NCBI RefSeq assembly: GCF_030649675.1
Contig: NZ_JAUTDR010000007.1
Location: 142,024-206,023 of the forward strand
Reading direction: 5' to 3'
DNA from: Haliea sp. E1-2-M8
Lineage (GTDB): Bacteria > Pseudomonadota > Gammaproteobacteria > Pseudomonadales > Halieaceae
DNA: 64,000 nucleotides
Shown: one piece after another, positions 36,359-45,652 of the stretch
Numbering within the stretch: the first letter of the stretch is position 1
How the letters are laid out: every line of letters begins with the position of its first letter
The notes under the pieces: model-generated
Databases searched by the model: none
What the model saw: the letters and a program-made list of their open reading frames with translations, nothing else
What the model was told of the DNA's origin: nothing
Made by a program: the position numbers and the translations under genes

Positions 36359-37053
36359 TTACCGTCCGAACAGCTCGTCAAGCGTTTCGGCTACGAGAAT
36401 TTGGTCCGCCCAAGCGTCCAGCTCTTCCGTGGAGCATGTATCCAACTTTTCAGTGACCCAGGCAGGCAGTTCGCCAAAACGGCGGATAATCATGCGCTGG
36501 ATAACATGCCGCTCCCCCTGCCGACGCTCAATCTCCGCCCAATTGTCAAGATTCTCAGCCAACATATCCCGTTCCTCTACCAAACTGTTCAGCTTCTCCA
36601 GGTCGATACGCGCTCCGAGCCGCTGTAAATGCCGTTTCAGCCAGCGAGTGACGACTGCATCCGTGCGTTCCTTGTTGGGATCCGCACGGATGGTAGCGAC
36701 AACACGATCCACGGCGGCCTGCAATGACCGGCGGTCCCGCGAAGCGTTCTCTATCCCAAAAACCCGCTGAGCGGCGTGTGCCGTGTAGCCAGTTCCTGAT
36801 CAGTATAGCGCCCTTCGTCGACCAGGTAATAGCGCAGGTGTGGCTGGTAAGCTTGCAAAAACCCGGGCGGTTCCGGCCGAATCATATCGTAAATGTCCTG
36901 CCGTGCAGTCCACCGGCGAGAGCCGTTGTAAAGCACCATCGGCAGTACCGGCGGCAGCCCCTTTACCGGCGCAAAACCCTCGACAAGCTGTTGCACGAAT
37001 TCCGGGTGGCTGAACAGCTCCTTGTAGCCCGTGTCGTGATACTGGCTGGCCAT
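36359..37053 (-). pseudogene. Rpn-family PD-(D/E)XK nuclease/transposase, disrupted
   Basis: Two open frames form one damaged gene. The N-terminal frame (36751-37053) starts MASQYHDTGYKELFSHPEF and jumps from EGFAP to VKGLPPVLPMVLYNGSRRW, losing about 100 residues with the nuclease core. It runs into TAG in the CCCAAAAACCC run (36755-36765), where a one-base change would restore GIENASRDRRSLQAAVDRVV and join the C-terminal frame (36359-36724; RWLKRHLQRLGARIDLEK, ERRQGERHVIQRMI). Rpn proteins promote recombination. Sits between the first two MarR copies. Confidence 0.75.
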
Positions 37054-37195
37054 GGCATCCCTGCCTAAAACCGATTAGCTATGAACTCTAACTGTGGAAC
37101 AGCGCAGGGCACCCCGCAACCAATTGGCCGAATCTGACTAAACTCCACAAAATCACCCCCAAAAACTTGCTATCCCACCCAACCCTCACTACTCT

Positions 37196-37210
37196 GTTCA
37201 CCGTTTGAAC
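37196..37210. promoter_or_regulatory. Palindrome GTTCA-N5-TGAAC, copy 2
   Basis: Identical to the 15-mer at 36000 and at the same 102-base distance from the MarR start, supporting autoregulation of the intact copy. Confidence 0.55.
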
Positions 37211-37250
37211 AACCAGGCACCACCCACCGGGCTGCAACCACTGCATTCCC

Positions 37251-37262
37251 TGCGGTAGCCTG
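37251..37262 (+). promoter_or_regulatory. ops-like element, copy 2
   Basis: TGCGGTAGCCTG again, 36 bases before the intact MarR start and at the head of the galE-pse gene block. Same match to the RfaH ops sequence. Confidence 0.6.
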
Positions 37263-37297
37263 CCCGACTCCCCGGTTTTCGCCACACAGCAGCACCC

Positions 37298-37624
37298 ATG
37301 TCCGACATCGAACAGCACCTCAAAGTCCTGCGCCTGCTGCAGGACAACCCCGACATCACCCAACGCCAGATGGCCCTGCAGCTAGGCATCAGCCTGGGTG
37401 GGCTGAACTATTGCCTCAAGGCCCTGGTGCAGAAGGGGTGGGTGAAGATGGACAACTTCAGCCGCAACCCGAACAAGCTGAAATACAGCTACCTGCTCAC
37501 CCCGCGCGGGATGAAGGCGAAGACGGTGCTGACCGCGCGGTTCCTGAAGCGCAAGCTGGCCGAGTATGAGGCGCTGAAAACTGAAATCGAGGCGTTGCGG
37601 ACAGAAGTGTCGGAAACAAAATGA
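37298..37624 (+). CDS. EPS-associated MarR-family transcriptional regulator (intact copy 2)
   Basis: 108 residues, the normal size for this family found at the head of exopolysaccharide clusters. Winged helix: DITQRQMALQLGISLGGLNY (recognition region), ALVQKGWVKMDNFSRN and YLLTPRGMKAKTVLTARF, then a C-terminal coiled helix (KLAEYEALKTEIEALRTEV). The likely role is local control of the polysaccharide operon and its own promoter at the palindrome 102 bases upstream. Followed 40 bp later by galE, so probably first gene of the operon. Confidence 0.9.
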   Translation: MSDIEQHLKVLRLLQDNPDITQRQMALQLGISLGGLNYCLKALVQKGWVKMDNFSRNPNKLKYSYLLTPRGMKAKTVLTARFLKRKLAEYEALKTEIEALRTEVSETK

Positions 37625-37664
37625 CCCGCCACCCTGCCTACGCAAGAATGGAAAGCGACACGCC

Positions 37665-38702
37665 ATGAAACTCCTGGTCACCGGCGGCGCCGGCTACATA
37701 GGCAGCCACACCTGCGTTGCGCTGCTGGAAGCAGGGCACGATGTCACCGTCATCGACAACCTGTGCAACAGCTCCGCAATCGCGCTGCAGCGGGTTCAGG
37801 AAATTACCGGCCGCTCACTGCGCTTTGTTGAAGGCGACATCCGCAATCCGGAACACCTGGCCGATGCGTTTGAAGGCGGTGTTGATGCCGTCATCCATTT
37901 TGCCGCGCTCAAGGCAGTCGGCAAGAGCTGTGAACAGCCCCTGGCCTACTTCGACAACAATATCGGCGGCACCATCGCGCTGATGCAGGCCATGGAACAG
38001 GCCGGTGTTTCGCGGCTGGTGTTCTCCTCGTCGGCGACTGTCTATGGGCAGCCCGAAAAAGTGCCGGTGCGGGAAGATGCTCCTCTCAACGCCACCAACC
38101 CCTACGGCCGCACCAAACTGGTGATGGAGCAGCTGATTCAGGACTGGTGCGCCAGCCGTCCCGAAACGGCAGCCGTGCTGCTGCGCTACTTTAACCCGGT
38201 GGGCGCCCATCCCAGCGGACTGATCGGCGAAGACCCACGCGGCGAGCCTGACAACCTGATGCCCTACGTGGCCCAGGTGGCAGTGGGGCGACGCGAGCGA
38301 TTGCGCATCTATGGCGATGACTACCCGACGCCGGATGGCACCGGCGTGCGAGATTACCTGCATGTGATGGACCTGGCTCGTGCACACCGCAAAGCCGTCG
38401 ATTATGCCGCCGCCCACCCCGGTTGCGAGGCCTTCAACCTGGGCACCGGGCGCGGCTATTCTGTGCTGGAACTGGTGCAGGCCTTTGAACAGGCAAGCGG
38501 CAAGCCCATACCCTACGAGATCAGCACACGCCGAGCCGGTGACGTCGCCGAACTAACGGCAGAGCCGGCACTGGCCAATGCGAAGCTACGTTGGGTCGCA
38601 ACGCATGACATTCACGCCATGTGTGCGGATGCCTGGAATTGGCAGAGCAAAAACCCCAACGGGTACTCGCGTGATATGAGCTTCAATACGTATTCTCGAT
38701 AG
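37665..38702 (+). CDS. galE: UDP-glucose 4-epimerase
   Basis: 345 residues, about the usual length. NAD-binding [10 protein letters not shown] at residues 6-15; SSSATVYG with the catalytic Ser; [12 protein letters not shown] with Tyr and Lys of Yxxx[13 protein letters not shown]. Interconverts UDP-glucose and UDP-galactose (and, in some members, the N-acetyl forms) for glycan synthesis. The C-terminal ~12 residues ([17 protein letters not shown]) look like the usual tail plus a short extension. Second gene of the EPS block. Confidence 0.95.
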   Translation: MKLLVTGGAGYIGSHTCVALLEAGHDVTVIDNLCNSSAIALQRVQEITGRSLRFVEGDIRNPEHLADAFEGGVDAVIHFAALKAVGKSCEQPLAYFDNNIGGTIALMQAMEQAGVSRLVFSSSATVYGQPEKVPVREDAPLNATNPYGRTKLVMEQLIQDWCASRPETAAVLLRYFNPVGAHPSGLIGEDPRGEPDNLMPYVAQVAVGRRERLRIYGDDYPTPDGTGVRDYLHVMDLARAHRKAVDYAAAHPGCEAFNLGTGRGYSVLELVQAFEQASGKPIPYEISTRRAGDVAELTAEPALANAKLRWVATHDIHAMCADAWNWQSKNPNGYSRDMSFNTYSR

Positions 38703-38721
38703 AAAATACGGACCTGAGATT

Positions 38722-39745
38722 ATGAACGTCCTCGTCACTGGCAACGCCGGCTTCATCGGCTTTCACACCGCAAGACGGCTGCTCGAACGCGGCGACAGCG
38801 TGGTGGGCTTCGACTGCGTCAACGACTACTACGACCCCACCCTGAAAGAAGCGCGGCTGCAAGAACTGGAAGCCACCGCCGCCAAAACCGGCAGCGCCTA
38901 GGCCTTTATCCGCGCCAACCTGGCGGACCGCGCCGCGGTGGAAGCCTGCTTTAGCGAGCACCGCTTCGACCGGGTTATCCACATTGCCGCCCAGGCCGGC
39001 GTGCGCTATTCAGTAGAGAACCCGCACAGCTACGTGGAAAGCAACATCGTCGCCTTCACCAACATCCAGGAAGCCTGCCGCCATGCGCAGGCACCGCACC
39101 TGACCTACGCCAGCACCAGCAGCGGCTACGGCGCCAACACCAAAATGCCCTTTAGCGAAGAAGACAGCGCCAGCCACCCACTGCAGTTCTACGCCGCCAC
39201 CAAGCGCGCCAACGAACTGATGGCCCACAGGTACAGCCACCTGTACCGCCTGCCAACCACCGGCCTGCGCCTCTTTACCGCCGACGGCCCCTGGGGCCGG
39301 CCAGACATGGCACCGATCCTTTTCGCCCGCGCCATGCTCGCCGGGGAGACAATCCGTTTGTTAGAAGACGGTAAGTACACGCGGGACTTCACCTACGTGG
39401 ACGACATTGTTGAGGGGATGCTGCGTGCATCGGACCAGCCCGTACAGGCAGACCCGAATTGGAGCAGCGAAAATCCTGGCCAGTCCACCAGCACCGCCCC
39501 CCTGGCGCCTGTTCAATATTGGCAATAAAAACCCCGTGACCCTGGAAGCCTACGTGAACGCGCTGGAAGCAGCACTGGGCGTAACCGCCAAACGGGAACC
39601 GCTGCCCCTGCAGCCGGGCGATGTGCCAGATACCTATGCAGACAGCAGTCCGCTGAAGCAGGCGGTGGGGTATCAACCGGCAACGCCGGTGGAAGGGGGC
39701 GTGGGGCAGTTTGTTGAGTGGTATCGTGGGTATTATGGCCGATAG
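38722..39745 (+). pseudogene. UDP-glucuronate 4-epimerase, inactivated
   Basis: Starts [20 protein letters not shown] and follows the family to KTGSA, then an in-frame TAG (38899-38901) where relatives have Tyr. The same frame continues [43 protein letters not shown] and [18 protein letters not shown] second lesion is one extra C in a six-C run (39497-39502); beyond it the other frame reads [20 protein letters not shown] to the normal end. The substrate loop is also altered (STSSGYGAN for SSSVYGAN). Intact enzymes make UDP-galacturonate; here the step is lost unless supplied elsewhere. Confidence 0.88.
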
Positions 39746-39841
39746 CGCGTGGCGATGGCGCAGGGGAGTTTTAGCGGGTCTGAAGTTAAGTGGGAGTTCT
39801 CACTTCTGGCGTCGGTTGGGTTTAGGGGCAAATCCGAAAAG

Positions 39842-41149
39842 ATGAATACATCTGACGCAAAAAAAAGGTTGCCGATCTTGCGGGGAAACTCTTTCCTCAC
39901 GGGCAGTGCAGTCTACCTGTTCTCGAATATTCTCAAGGCAGCAATACCTTTCGCCTTGCTGCCCATTCTGACCAGGTATCTGAGTCCGGCTGAGTATGGG
40001 CAAGTGGCCATGTTCCAAACGCTGATGGGAGCATTGGCCGCGTTTATCGGCTTGAGTATGGCGGGAGCTGCAGGGCGCAAATTTTACGACAACCAATCTA
40101 GCTCAGAAATGCTCGGAGATTTTATAGGCTCTTGTGTCCAGATTCTTCTTGTAACAAGCATTATTGCCTTACTCCTCGTGTGGGTCTCGCGGGTATCGCT
40201 TTCGCAGTGGTTTGGGCTGGAAACGCAATGGCTGCTACTGGCCGTTTTGGTTACCGCAGCCTCGGTCCTCAATCAGCTGCGACTCGGCCAGTGGCAGGTG
40301 CGCAAGCAGGTCAAGCAGTACGGGGCTTTGCAGGTCAGTAGTAGCCTGATAAACGTATTGCTATCCTTGCTATTGGTGGTGGTATGGCAGCAAGGTGCAG
40401 CCGGTCGCATGTCGGCGCAGGTCTGGGCGGCAGGGCTTCTCGCATTGTTGGCGTGGTGGTTTCTTAAACGAGACGGATTGTTGCGTTTATGGCTATGGCG
40501 ACCAGCTTATGTCAAAGAAGCACTCCGTTTTGGCGTGCCACTTATCCCCCACGTTGGCGGTATATTCTTGTTGTCTGCGGTGGACCGATTTTTCATCAAT
40601 TCGAGGCTCGGCTTATCGGAAGTCGGCGTGTATATGGTGGCTGTACAGTTTGCTGCCGCGCTAGGTCTAGTGTTCGATGCGATTAATAAAGCCTATGTTC
40701 CCTGGCTTTTTGAACGGCTAACACGCAATCATCCAGATGAAAAGCAACAGATAGTGCGGTACACATACCTTTGGTACCTCGTCATCCTATTCGGCGCGGG
40801 TTGTGCGTTCTGGCTCGGGCCATGGATCGTCACTTTCGTAGCGGGAGAGAGCTACTCCAAGGCTGGTGACGTCATCGGTTGGCTGGCGCTTGGCCAAGTG
40901 TTTGGGGGTATGTATCTGATGGTCACCAACTACATCTTCTATTCCAAGCGCACGGGGTTGCTCTCTCTAGCATCCATTATATCCGGCTTTGTAAATGTTG
41001 GGCTTCTGCTGCTGCTAATTCCTTTGCTGGGTATAAAAGGCGCTGCAATTGCCTTTTGTATGGCCATGGCCTTGCGGTTTATATTAACGTGGTGGGTTGC
41101 CCAAATGCGTCACCCCATGCCCTGGTTTAATTTCGGAACATCGAGCTGA
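39842..41149 (+). CDS. Wzx-type polysaccharide flippase (MOP superfamily)
   Basis: 435 residues from the ATG giving MNTSDAKKRLPILRGNSFL; the frame is open 31 codons further upstream. About 12 transmembrane helices with the opening YLFSNILKAAIPFALLPILT and RYLSPAEYGQVAMFQTLMG, characteristic of Wzx and oligosaccharide-repeat flippases. It would flip undecaprenyl-linked repeat units across the inner membrane. Positioned between the dead epimerase and pseB; a second possible flippase (ABC type) is encoded at 47556. Confidence 0.9.
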   Translation: MNTSDAKKRLPILRGNSFLTGSAVYLFSNILKAAIPFALLPILTRYLSPAEYGQVAMFQTLMGALAAFIGLSMAGAAGRKFYDNQSSSEMLGDFIGSCVQILLVTSIIALLLVWVSRVSLSQWFGLETQWLLLAVLVTAASVLNQLRLGQWQVRKQVKQYGALQVSSSLINVLLSLLLVVVWQQGAAGRMSAQVWAAGLLALLAWWFLKRDGLLRLWLWRPAYVKEALRFGVPLIPHVGGIFLLSAVDRFFINSRLGLSEVGVYMVAVQFAAALGLVFDAINKAYVPWLFERLTRNHPDEKQQIVRYTYLWYLVILFGAGCAFWLGPWIVTFVAGESYSKAGDVIGWLALGQVFGGMYLMVTNYIFYSKRTGLLSLASIISGFVNVGLLLLLIPLLGIKGAAIAFCMAMALRFILTWWVAQMRHPMPWFNFGTSS

Positions 41150-41152
41150 TCT

Positions 41153-42151
41153 ATGCTGAATAACTCCACCATCCTCGTCACCGGCGGCACCGGCTCCTTC
41201 GGCCACAAGTTCATCCCCCTGACGCTGGCAAAATACAACCCGAAGAAAATCATCGTGTTTTCCCGGGACGAAATGAAGCAGTGGGAAATGGCCAAGCTGT
41301 TCCAGGGCGATGACCGCCTGCGCTTCTTCATTGGCGACGTGCGCGACAAGGACCGGCTGTACCGCGCACTGGATGGGGTGGACTATGTAGTGCATGCCGC
41401 CGCAACCAAGATCGTACCCACGGCAGAATACAACCCCTTCGAGTGTGTAAAGACCAATATCAACGGCGCGATGAACCTGATTGACGCGGCCATCGACAAG
41501 GGAGTCAAAGGTGTTGTGGCCCTGTCAACCGACAAGGCCAGCAGCCCCATCAACCTGTACGGCGCCACCAAGCTGGCCTCCGATAAGCTCTTTGTAGCCG
41601 GGAACTCCTATGCCGGTGGTCACAAAACCACGTTTTCCGTTGTCCGTTACGGTAATGTGATGGGCTCCCGGGGCTCGGTAATTCCCTTCTTCATGTCGAT
41701 CAAGGACACGGGCGTGCTGCCAATCACCGACCCGCGCATGACCCGCTTCATGATTTCCCTGGAGGAGGGCGTGGAACTGGTATGGCATGCCTTTGAAGAC
41801 ATGGTGGGGGGGGAGATCTACGTGAAGAAGATCCCGTCCATGAAAATGACGGATCTGGCCCGGGTAGTGGCGCCGGAAGCGAAACAGGAGGTGGTCGGCA
41901 TCCGCCCCGGCGAAAAGCTGCACGAACAGATGATCGGTGCCGAGGATTCCCACTTCGCCTACGAGTACCCCGAACACTTCAAAATTCTCCCCACCATCAA
42001 CGGCTGGGGTACCTGTAAAAACCGCATCAAGGACGGCAAGAAAGTCCCCGAGGGCTTTGTCTATGCCAGTGACACCAACAGCGAGTGGATGACAGAGGCA
42101 GAGCTGCAGGCCTGGATCGACCGCCACAACAACGAAATCGGCAAGATCTGA
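41153..42151 (+). CDS. pseB: UDP-N-acetylglucosamine 4,6-dehydratase (inverting)
   Basis: First step of pseudaminic-acid synthesis: dehydration with C5 epimerisation of UDP-GlcNAc. 332 residues. NAD motif GGTGSFGHKF near residue 11; AAATKIVPTAEYNPFECVKT and the Lys of YGATKLASDKL; NVMGSRGSVIPFF. The sequence is of the soluble PseB (FlaA1) type, not the membrane WbpM type. The first of six consecutive pse genes; four bases after the flippase. Confidence 0.96.
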   Translation: MLNNSTILVTGGTGSFGHKFIPLTLAKYNPKKIIVFSRDEMKQWEMAKLFQGDDRLRFFIGDVRDKDRLYRALDGVDYVVHAAATKIVPTAEYNPFECVKTNINGAMNLIDAAIDKGVKGVVALSTDKASSPINLYGATKLASDKLFVAGNSYAGGHKTTFSVVRYGNVMGSRGSVIPFFMSIKDTGVLPITDPRMTRFMISLEEGVELVWHAFEDMVGGEIYVKKIPSMKMTDLARVVAPEAKQEVVGIRPGEKLHEQMIGAEDSHFAYEYPEHFKILPTINGWGTCKNRIKDGKKVPEGFVYASDTNSEWMTEAELQAWIDRHNNEIGKI

Positions 42152-42153
42152 GC

Positions 42154-43323
42154 ATGATTCCCTACGGCAGGCAGGACATCAACCAGGCGGATATCGATGC
42201 CGTGCTGGAGGTGCTGCAGTCCGATTTCCTCACCCAGGGCCCCAAGGTACCGGAGTTTGAAGCCAAAGTAGCTGGCCACGTGGGGGCAAAGCACGCGCTG
42301 GCCGTGAACAGTGCCACGTCAGCTTTGCACATTGCCTGCCTGGCCCTGGGGCTGGGTGAGGGTGACTGGCTGTGGACCTCGCCGGTCACGTTTGTGGCGT
42401 CTGCCAACTGCGGCTTGTATTGCGGCGCCAAAGTGGACTTCGTGGACATTGACCCACGAACCTACAACCTCTGCCCCAAGGCGCTGGCAACCAAGCTGGA
42501 ACAGGCGGAAAAGGAAGGCCGGCTACCCAAGGTCGTGGTGGCCGTGCACCTGTGCGGTCAGCCCTGCGACATGGCGGCTATTCATGAGCTGGGCCAGCGC
42601 TATGGCTTTCGCATCATCGAGGACGCCTCCCACACCATAGGCGGCAAGTACAAAGACGAGTTCATCGGCAACAGTCACTACAGCGACATCACCGTATTCA
42701 GCTTCCACCCGGTAAAAATCGTGACTACCGCAGAAGGTGGCATGGCGCTGACCAACGACGATGCCCTGGCCACCCGGATGGACCTGCTGCGCAGCCACGG
42801 CATTACTCGGGACCAGAGCCTGATGACCCATGAGCCGGATGGCCCCTGGTATTACCAGCAGGTGGATCTGGGTTTCAACTATCGCATGACAGAGCTACAG
42901 GCCGCCCTTGGGGTAAGCCAGATGGACCGGCTGGATGCGTTCGTGGCCCGCCGCCATGAACTGGCCCAGCGGTACGACCAGCTGCTGACAGGCCTGCCGA
43001 TTAGCACCCCCTGGCAGCACCCGGACAGCTATTCCGGCATGCATCTGTACGTGATTCGCTTGCAGCTGGACAAGATCGACAGGACGCATCGACAGGTCTT
43101 TGAATGCCTGCGAGAGCAGGGCATAGGTGTCAACCTGCACTATATTCCGGTGCACACCCAGCCCTATTACCAGGCTATGGGGTTCTCCGCGGAAGACTTT
43201 CCGGAGGCCATGGGTTACTACCGCGAAGCGATCAGCTTGCCGATGTTCCAGGGGCTGACGAATGTACAGCAGGATAAGGTCATCGAAGCCTTAAAATCGT
43301 CCTTGACCGGGAGCAAAACATAA
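42154..43323 (+). CDS. pseC: UDP-4-amino-4,6-dideoxy-N-acetyl-altrosamine transaminase
   Basis: PLP aminotransferase of the DegT family that aminates the PseB product. 389 residues from ATG 42154, two bases after pseB. VNSATSALHIACLALGLGEG near the N-terminus, EDASHTIGGKYKD (PLP-Asp), and the Schiff-base Lys in FSFHPVKIVTTAEGG; later DLGFNYRMTELQAALG. All are standard for PseC. No anomaly. Confidence 0.96.
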   Translation: MIPYGRQDINQADIDAVLEVLQSDFLTQGPKVPEFEAKVAGHVGAKHALAVNSATSALHIACLALGLGEGDWLWTSPVTFVASANCGLYCGAKVDFVDIDPRTYNLCPKALATKLEQAEKEGRLPKVVVAVHLCGQPCDMAAIHELGQRYGFRIIEDASHTIGGKYKDEFIGNSHYSDITVFSFHPVKIVTTAEGGMALTNDDALATRMDLLRSHGITRDQSLMTHEPDGPWYYQQVDLGFNYRMTELQAALGVSQMDRLDAFVARRHELAQRYDQLLTGLPISTPWQHPDSYSGMHLYVIRLQLDKIDRTHRQVFECLREQGIGVNLHYIPVHTQPYYQAMGFSAEDFPEAMGYYREAISLPMFQGLTNVQQDKVIEALKSSLTGSKT

Positions 43324-44028
43324 GTGCGCCGCGTTGCCATCATCCCGGCGCGCGGTGGTAGCAAGCGCATCCCCCGCAAGAACATCAAAGTGTTCTGCGG
43401 CAAACCCATGATCGCCTGGTCTATCGATGCCGCCAGGGCCAGTGGGTGTTTTGACCAAATTGTTGTCTCTACTGACGACGCCGAGATCGCCGCTGTAGCC
43501 AAAGAGTGGGGAGCAAGCGTCCCATTCACACGCCCCGCGGAGCTCTCCGATGATTACACCGGAACCCTGCCTGTGATGCATCACGCAGTGGAGTGGCTGA
43601 GCGAGCACGGAGCTCCCGTCGATTATGCGTGTTGCCTGTATGCCACGGCGCCGTTCGTCTCGGCTGAAGATCTGCGGCTCGGCTGGGAATTGATTCAACA
43701 GGCCGACTGCAGCTACGCGTTTGCGGTAACAAGCTATTCGTTTCCAATTCAGCGGGCAATCCGAATCACCGAAACTGGCCGCGTAGCCATGTTCAGCCCC
43801 GAATATTTCAACTCGCGCTCGCAGGACCTGGAAGAGGCCTGGCACGATGCCGGTCAGTTCTATTGGGGCAGCGCCAAAGCCTGGGAGGAAGAGCGGACTA
43901 TCTTCGGTGAAGAGTCATTGCCCATCAAACTACCGCGCTACCGAGTGCAGGACATTGACACCCCGGATGACTGGACACGCGCCGAATGGCTGTTCCGAGC
44001 CATGCAGGCCGAGGCAGAGCAGAAATGA
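43324..44028 (+). CDS. pseF: CMP-pseudaminic acid cytidylyltransferase
   Basis: Activates pseudaminic acid with CTP. 234 residues beginning at GTG directly after the pseC stop. Nucleotide-binding loop PARGGSKRIPRKNIK at 8-22, followed by KPMIAWSIDAARASG; VSTDDAEIA; and the C-terminal RYRVQDIDTPDDWTRAEWL. These fit the sialic-acid-type cytidylyltransferase fold, PseF branch given its neighbours. Confidence 0.93.
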   Translation: MRRVAIIPARGGSKRIPRKNIKVFCGKPMIAWSIDAARASGCFDQIVVSTDDAEIAAVAKEWGASVPFTRPAELSDDYTGTLPVMHHAVEWLSEHGAPVDYACCLYATAPFVSAEDLRLGWELIQQADCSYAFAVTSYSFPIQRAIRITETGRVAMFSPEYFNSRSQDLEEAWHDAGQFYWGSAKAWEEERTIFGEESLPIKLPRYRVQDIDTPDDWTRAEWLFRAMQAEAEQK

Positions 44029-45134
44029 AGGTGGTGTTCCGCGCTGACGCCTCGGTCAAGATTGGCACTGGCCATGTCATGCGCTGTCTGACTCTGGCCG
44101 ATAAACTAACCCGGCAGGGGCATATATGTCATTTCATTTGCCGAGAGCATGAAGGCCATCTTGGTGAGCTGATTTCCGGGAAGGGGTACAAGCTCACAGT
44201 GCTGCCATCTGACAGCGGCGGTGAAAAGAAATTGTCCAGCGAAGATAAAAATTCTTACACCAATTGGCTGGGCGCACCTTGGCAAATCGACGCACAACAG
44301 ACACAAGAAGCCATCGAACCGCTGAAAGCGGATTGGCTGGTGGTTGACCACTACGCCCTGGATGCTCGCTGGGAGCAACAGGTTGCCAAGGCGGTTGACA
44401 GAATCATGGTGATTGACGATCTGGCAGACAGGCGCCATGAGTGCGAACTACTGCTGGATCAAAACCTCGGTCGCACTACCTCTGATTACGAAGGACTCGT
44501 TCCAAGCGACTGTCCGCGGTTGATCGGACCTGAATACGCGCTATTACGCCCTGAGTTTCCTGAGCTGCGGGATCTTAGCTTGAAGCGCCGGGAGCACCCG
44601 GAGTTGAAGCGCATCCTGATTTCCCTTGGTGGCGTGGACCAATCTAACGTGACCGGTAAGGTTCTCGAAGCAATAGCGGCAACGGCCCTTCCTGAGGACA
44701 TCCTACTGGATATCATTATGGGAGCATCGGCGCCTTATTTGGATGAGGTAAGGCGACAGGCCGCCCTGTTGCCGTGCAAGGCCACGGTGAATGTAAGCGT
44801 GAGTGATATGGCCGAGCGGATGTATCTGGCGGACCTGTCCATTGGTGGGGCAGGGGGCACCTCCTGGGAGCGCTGCTGCCTTGGGCTGCCTTCGGTATTG
44901 GTCATACAGGCTGACAACCAGTCCTCGGGAGCCATGGCCTTAGAAGCAGCCGGTGCTGCGATAGCCATTGCGGATCCCGAGACGGTTCAGGTGGCGTTAC
45001 CTTCGGCGTTGGCCCAAGTTACCAAGCCAGACTGTCTTCACCGGATGAGCCGTGTGGCTGCTGGTATAACCGATGGGAAAGGGTCCAATCGCGTCCGCGA
45101 ATCAATTGTGGCCATGACGGAACAAATGCAGTGA
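44025..45134 (+). CDS. pseG: UDP-2,4-diacetamido-2,4,6-trideoxy-altropyranose hydrolase
   Basis: Removes UDP before condensation with phosphoenolpyruvate. 369 residues; the ATG overlaps the pseF stop by four bases (ATGA). Hallmark N-terminal FRADASVKIGTGHVMRCL with the catalytic His, VVDHYALDARWEQ (DxY), LLDQNLG, and the GT-B-like C-terminal half (SIGGAGGTSWERCCLGLPS). Normal length and order for PseG/SpsG. Confidence 0.93.
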   Translation: MKVVFRADASVKIGTGHVMRCLTLADKLTRQGHICHFICREHEGHLGELISGKGYKLTVLPSDSGGEKKLSSEDKNSYTNWLGAPWQIDAQQTQEAIEPLKADWLVVDHYALDARWEQQVAKAVDRIMVIDDLADRRHECELLLDQNLGRTTSDYEGLVPSDCPRLIGPEYALLRPEFPELRDLSLKRREHPELKRILISLGGVDQSNVTGKVLEAIAATALPEDILLDIIMGASAPYLDEVRRQAALLPCKATVNVSVSDMAERMYLADLSIGGAGGTSWERCCLGLPSVLVIQADNQSSGAMALEAAGAAIAIADPETVQVALPSALAQVTKPDCLHRMSRVAAGITDGKGSNRVRESIVAMTEQMQ

Positions 45135-45652
45135 TGGAAGACCGGGTGCGCCCTATGAGCCAAGCGGATCTTGAGCAGGTCTTGGTGTGGCGCAATCACG
45201 CTGATGTACGCCGTTATATGTACACGACCCACGAGATCGGGCTGGATGAGCATCGCAAGTGGTTCGGCAGTGCCAAGAGCAACCCCGATACACACCTCCT
45301 GATATTTGAGCGTGATGGGCAAGCCAGCGGCTTTGTGAATATCAGCAGCACGCGGTGCCTTGAAGTGGCTGACTGGGGGTTTTATGTAGCGCCGGATGCT
45401 CCCAAAGGCACTGGCCGGGCGTTGGGAAAGCGGGTCCTGACATACGCATTTGGAGAGCTTGGCCTACACAAAGTCTGCGGCCAGGCACTGGGCTTCAACG
45501 AGCGTTCTATTCAGTTCCACACTGTCTTGGGATTTACTGAAGAGGGACGCCTGCGAGACCAGCATTTTGACGGGCACAAATACCATGATGTGGTGTGTTT
45601 TGGCCTGCTGGCAAACGAGTGGGAGGCCACGGTTGAGGTGATCGTAGAATGA
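45131..45652 (+). CDS. pseH: UDP-4-amino-sugar N-acetyltransferase (GNAT)
   Basis: Adds the N4 acetyl group between PseC and PseG. 173 residues. GNAT features: RPMSQADLEQVLVWRNHADV at the start, the acetyl-CoA loop KGTGRALGKRVLTYAF, and LHKVCGQALGFNERSIQFHT. GTG start overlaps the pseG stop (GTGA); the adjacent ATG three bases later is equally possible. Assignment as PseH is from the operon position. Confidence 0.9.
   Translation: MMEDRVRPMSQADLEQVLVWRNHADVRRYMYTTHEIGLDEHRKWFGSAKSNPDTHLLIFERDGQASGFVNISSTRCLEVADWGFYVAPDAPKGTGRALGKRVLTYAFGELGLHKVCGQALGFNERSIQFHTVLGFTEEGRLRDQHFDGHKYHDVVCFGLLANEWEATVEVIVE

Noticed and set aside
38899..38901. TAG in the UDP-glucuronate epimerase as a recoded codon
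   Set aside because: A second independent lesion (extra C at 39497-39502) lies downstream and there is no recoding signal; inactivation is simpler.
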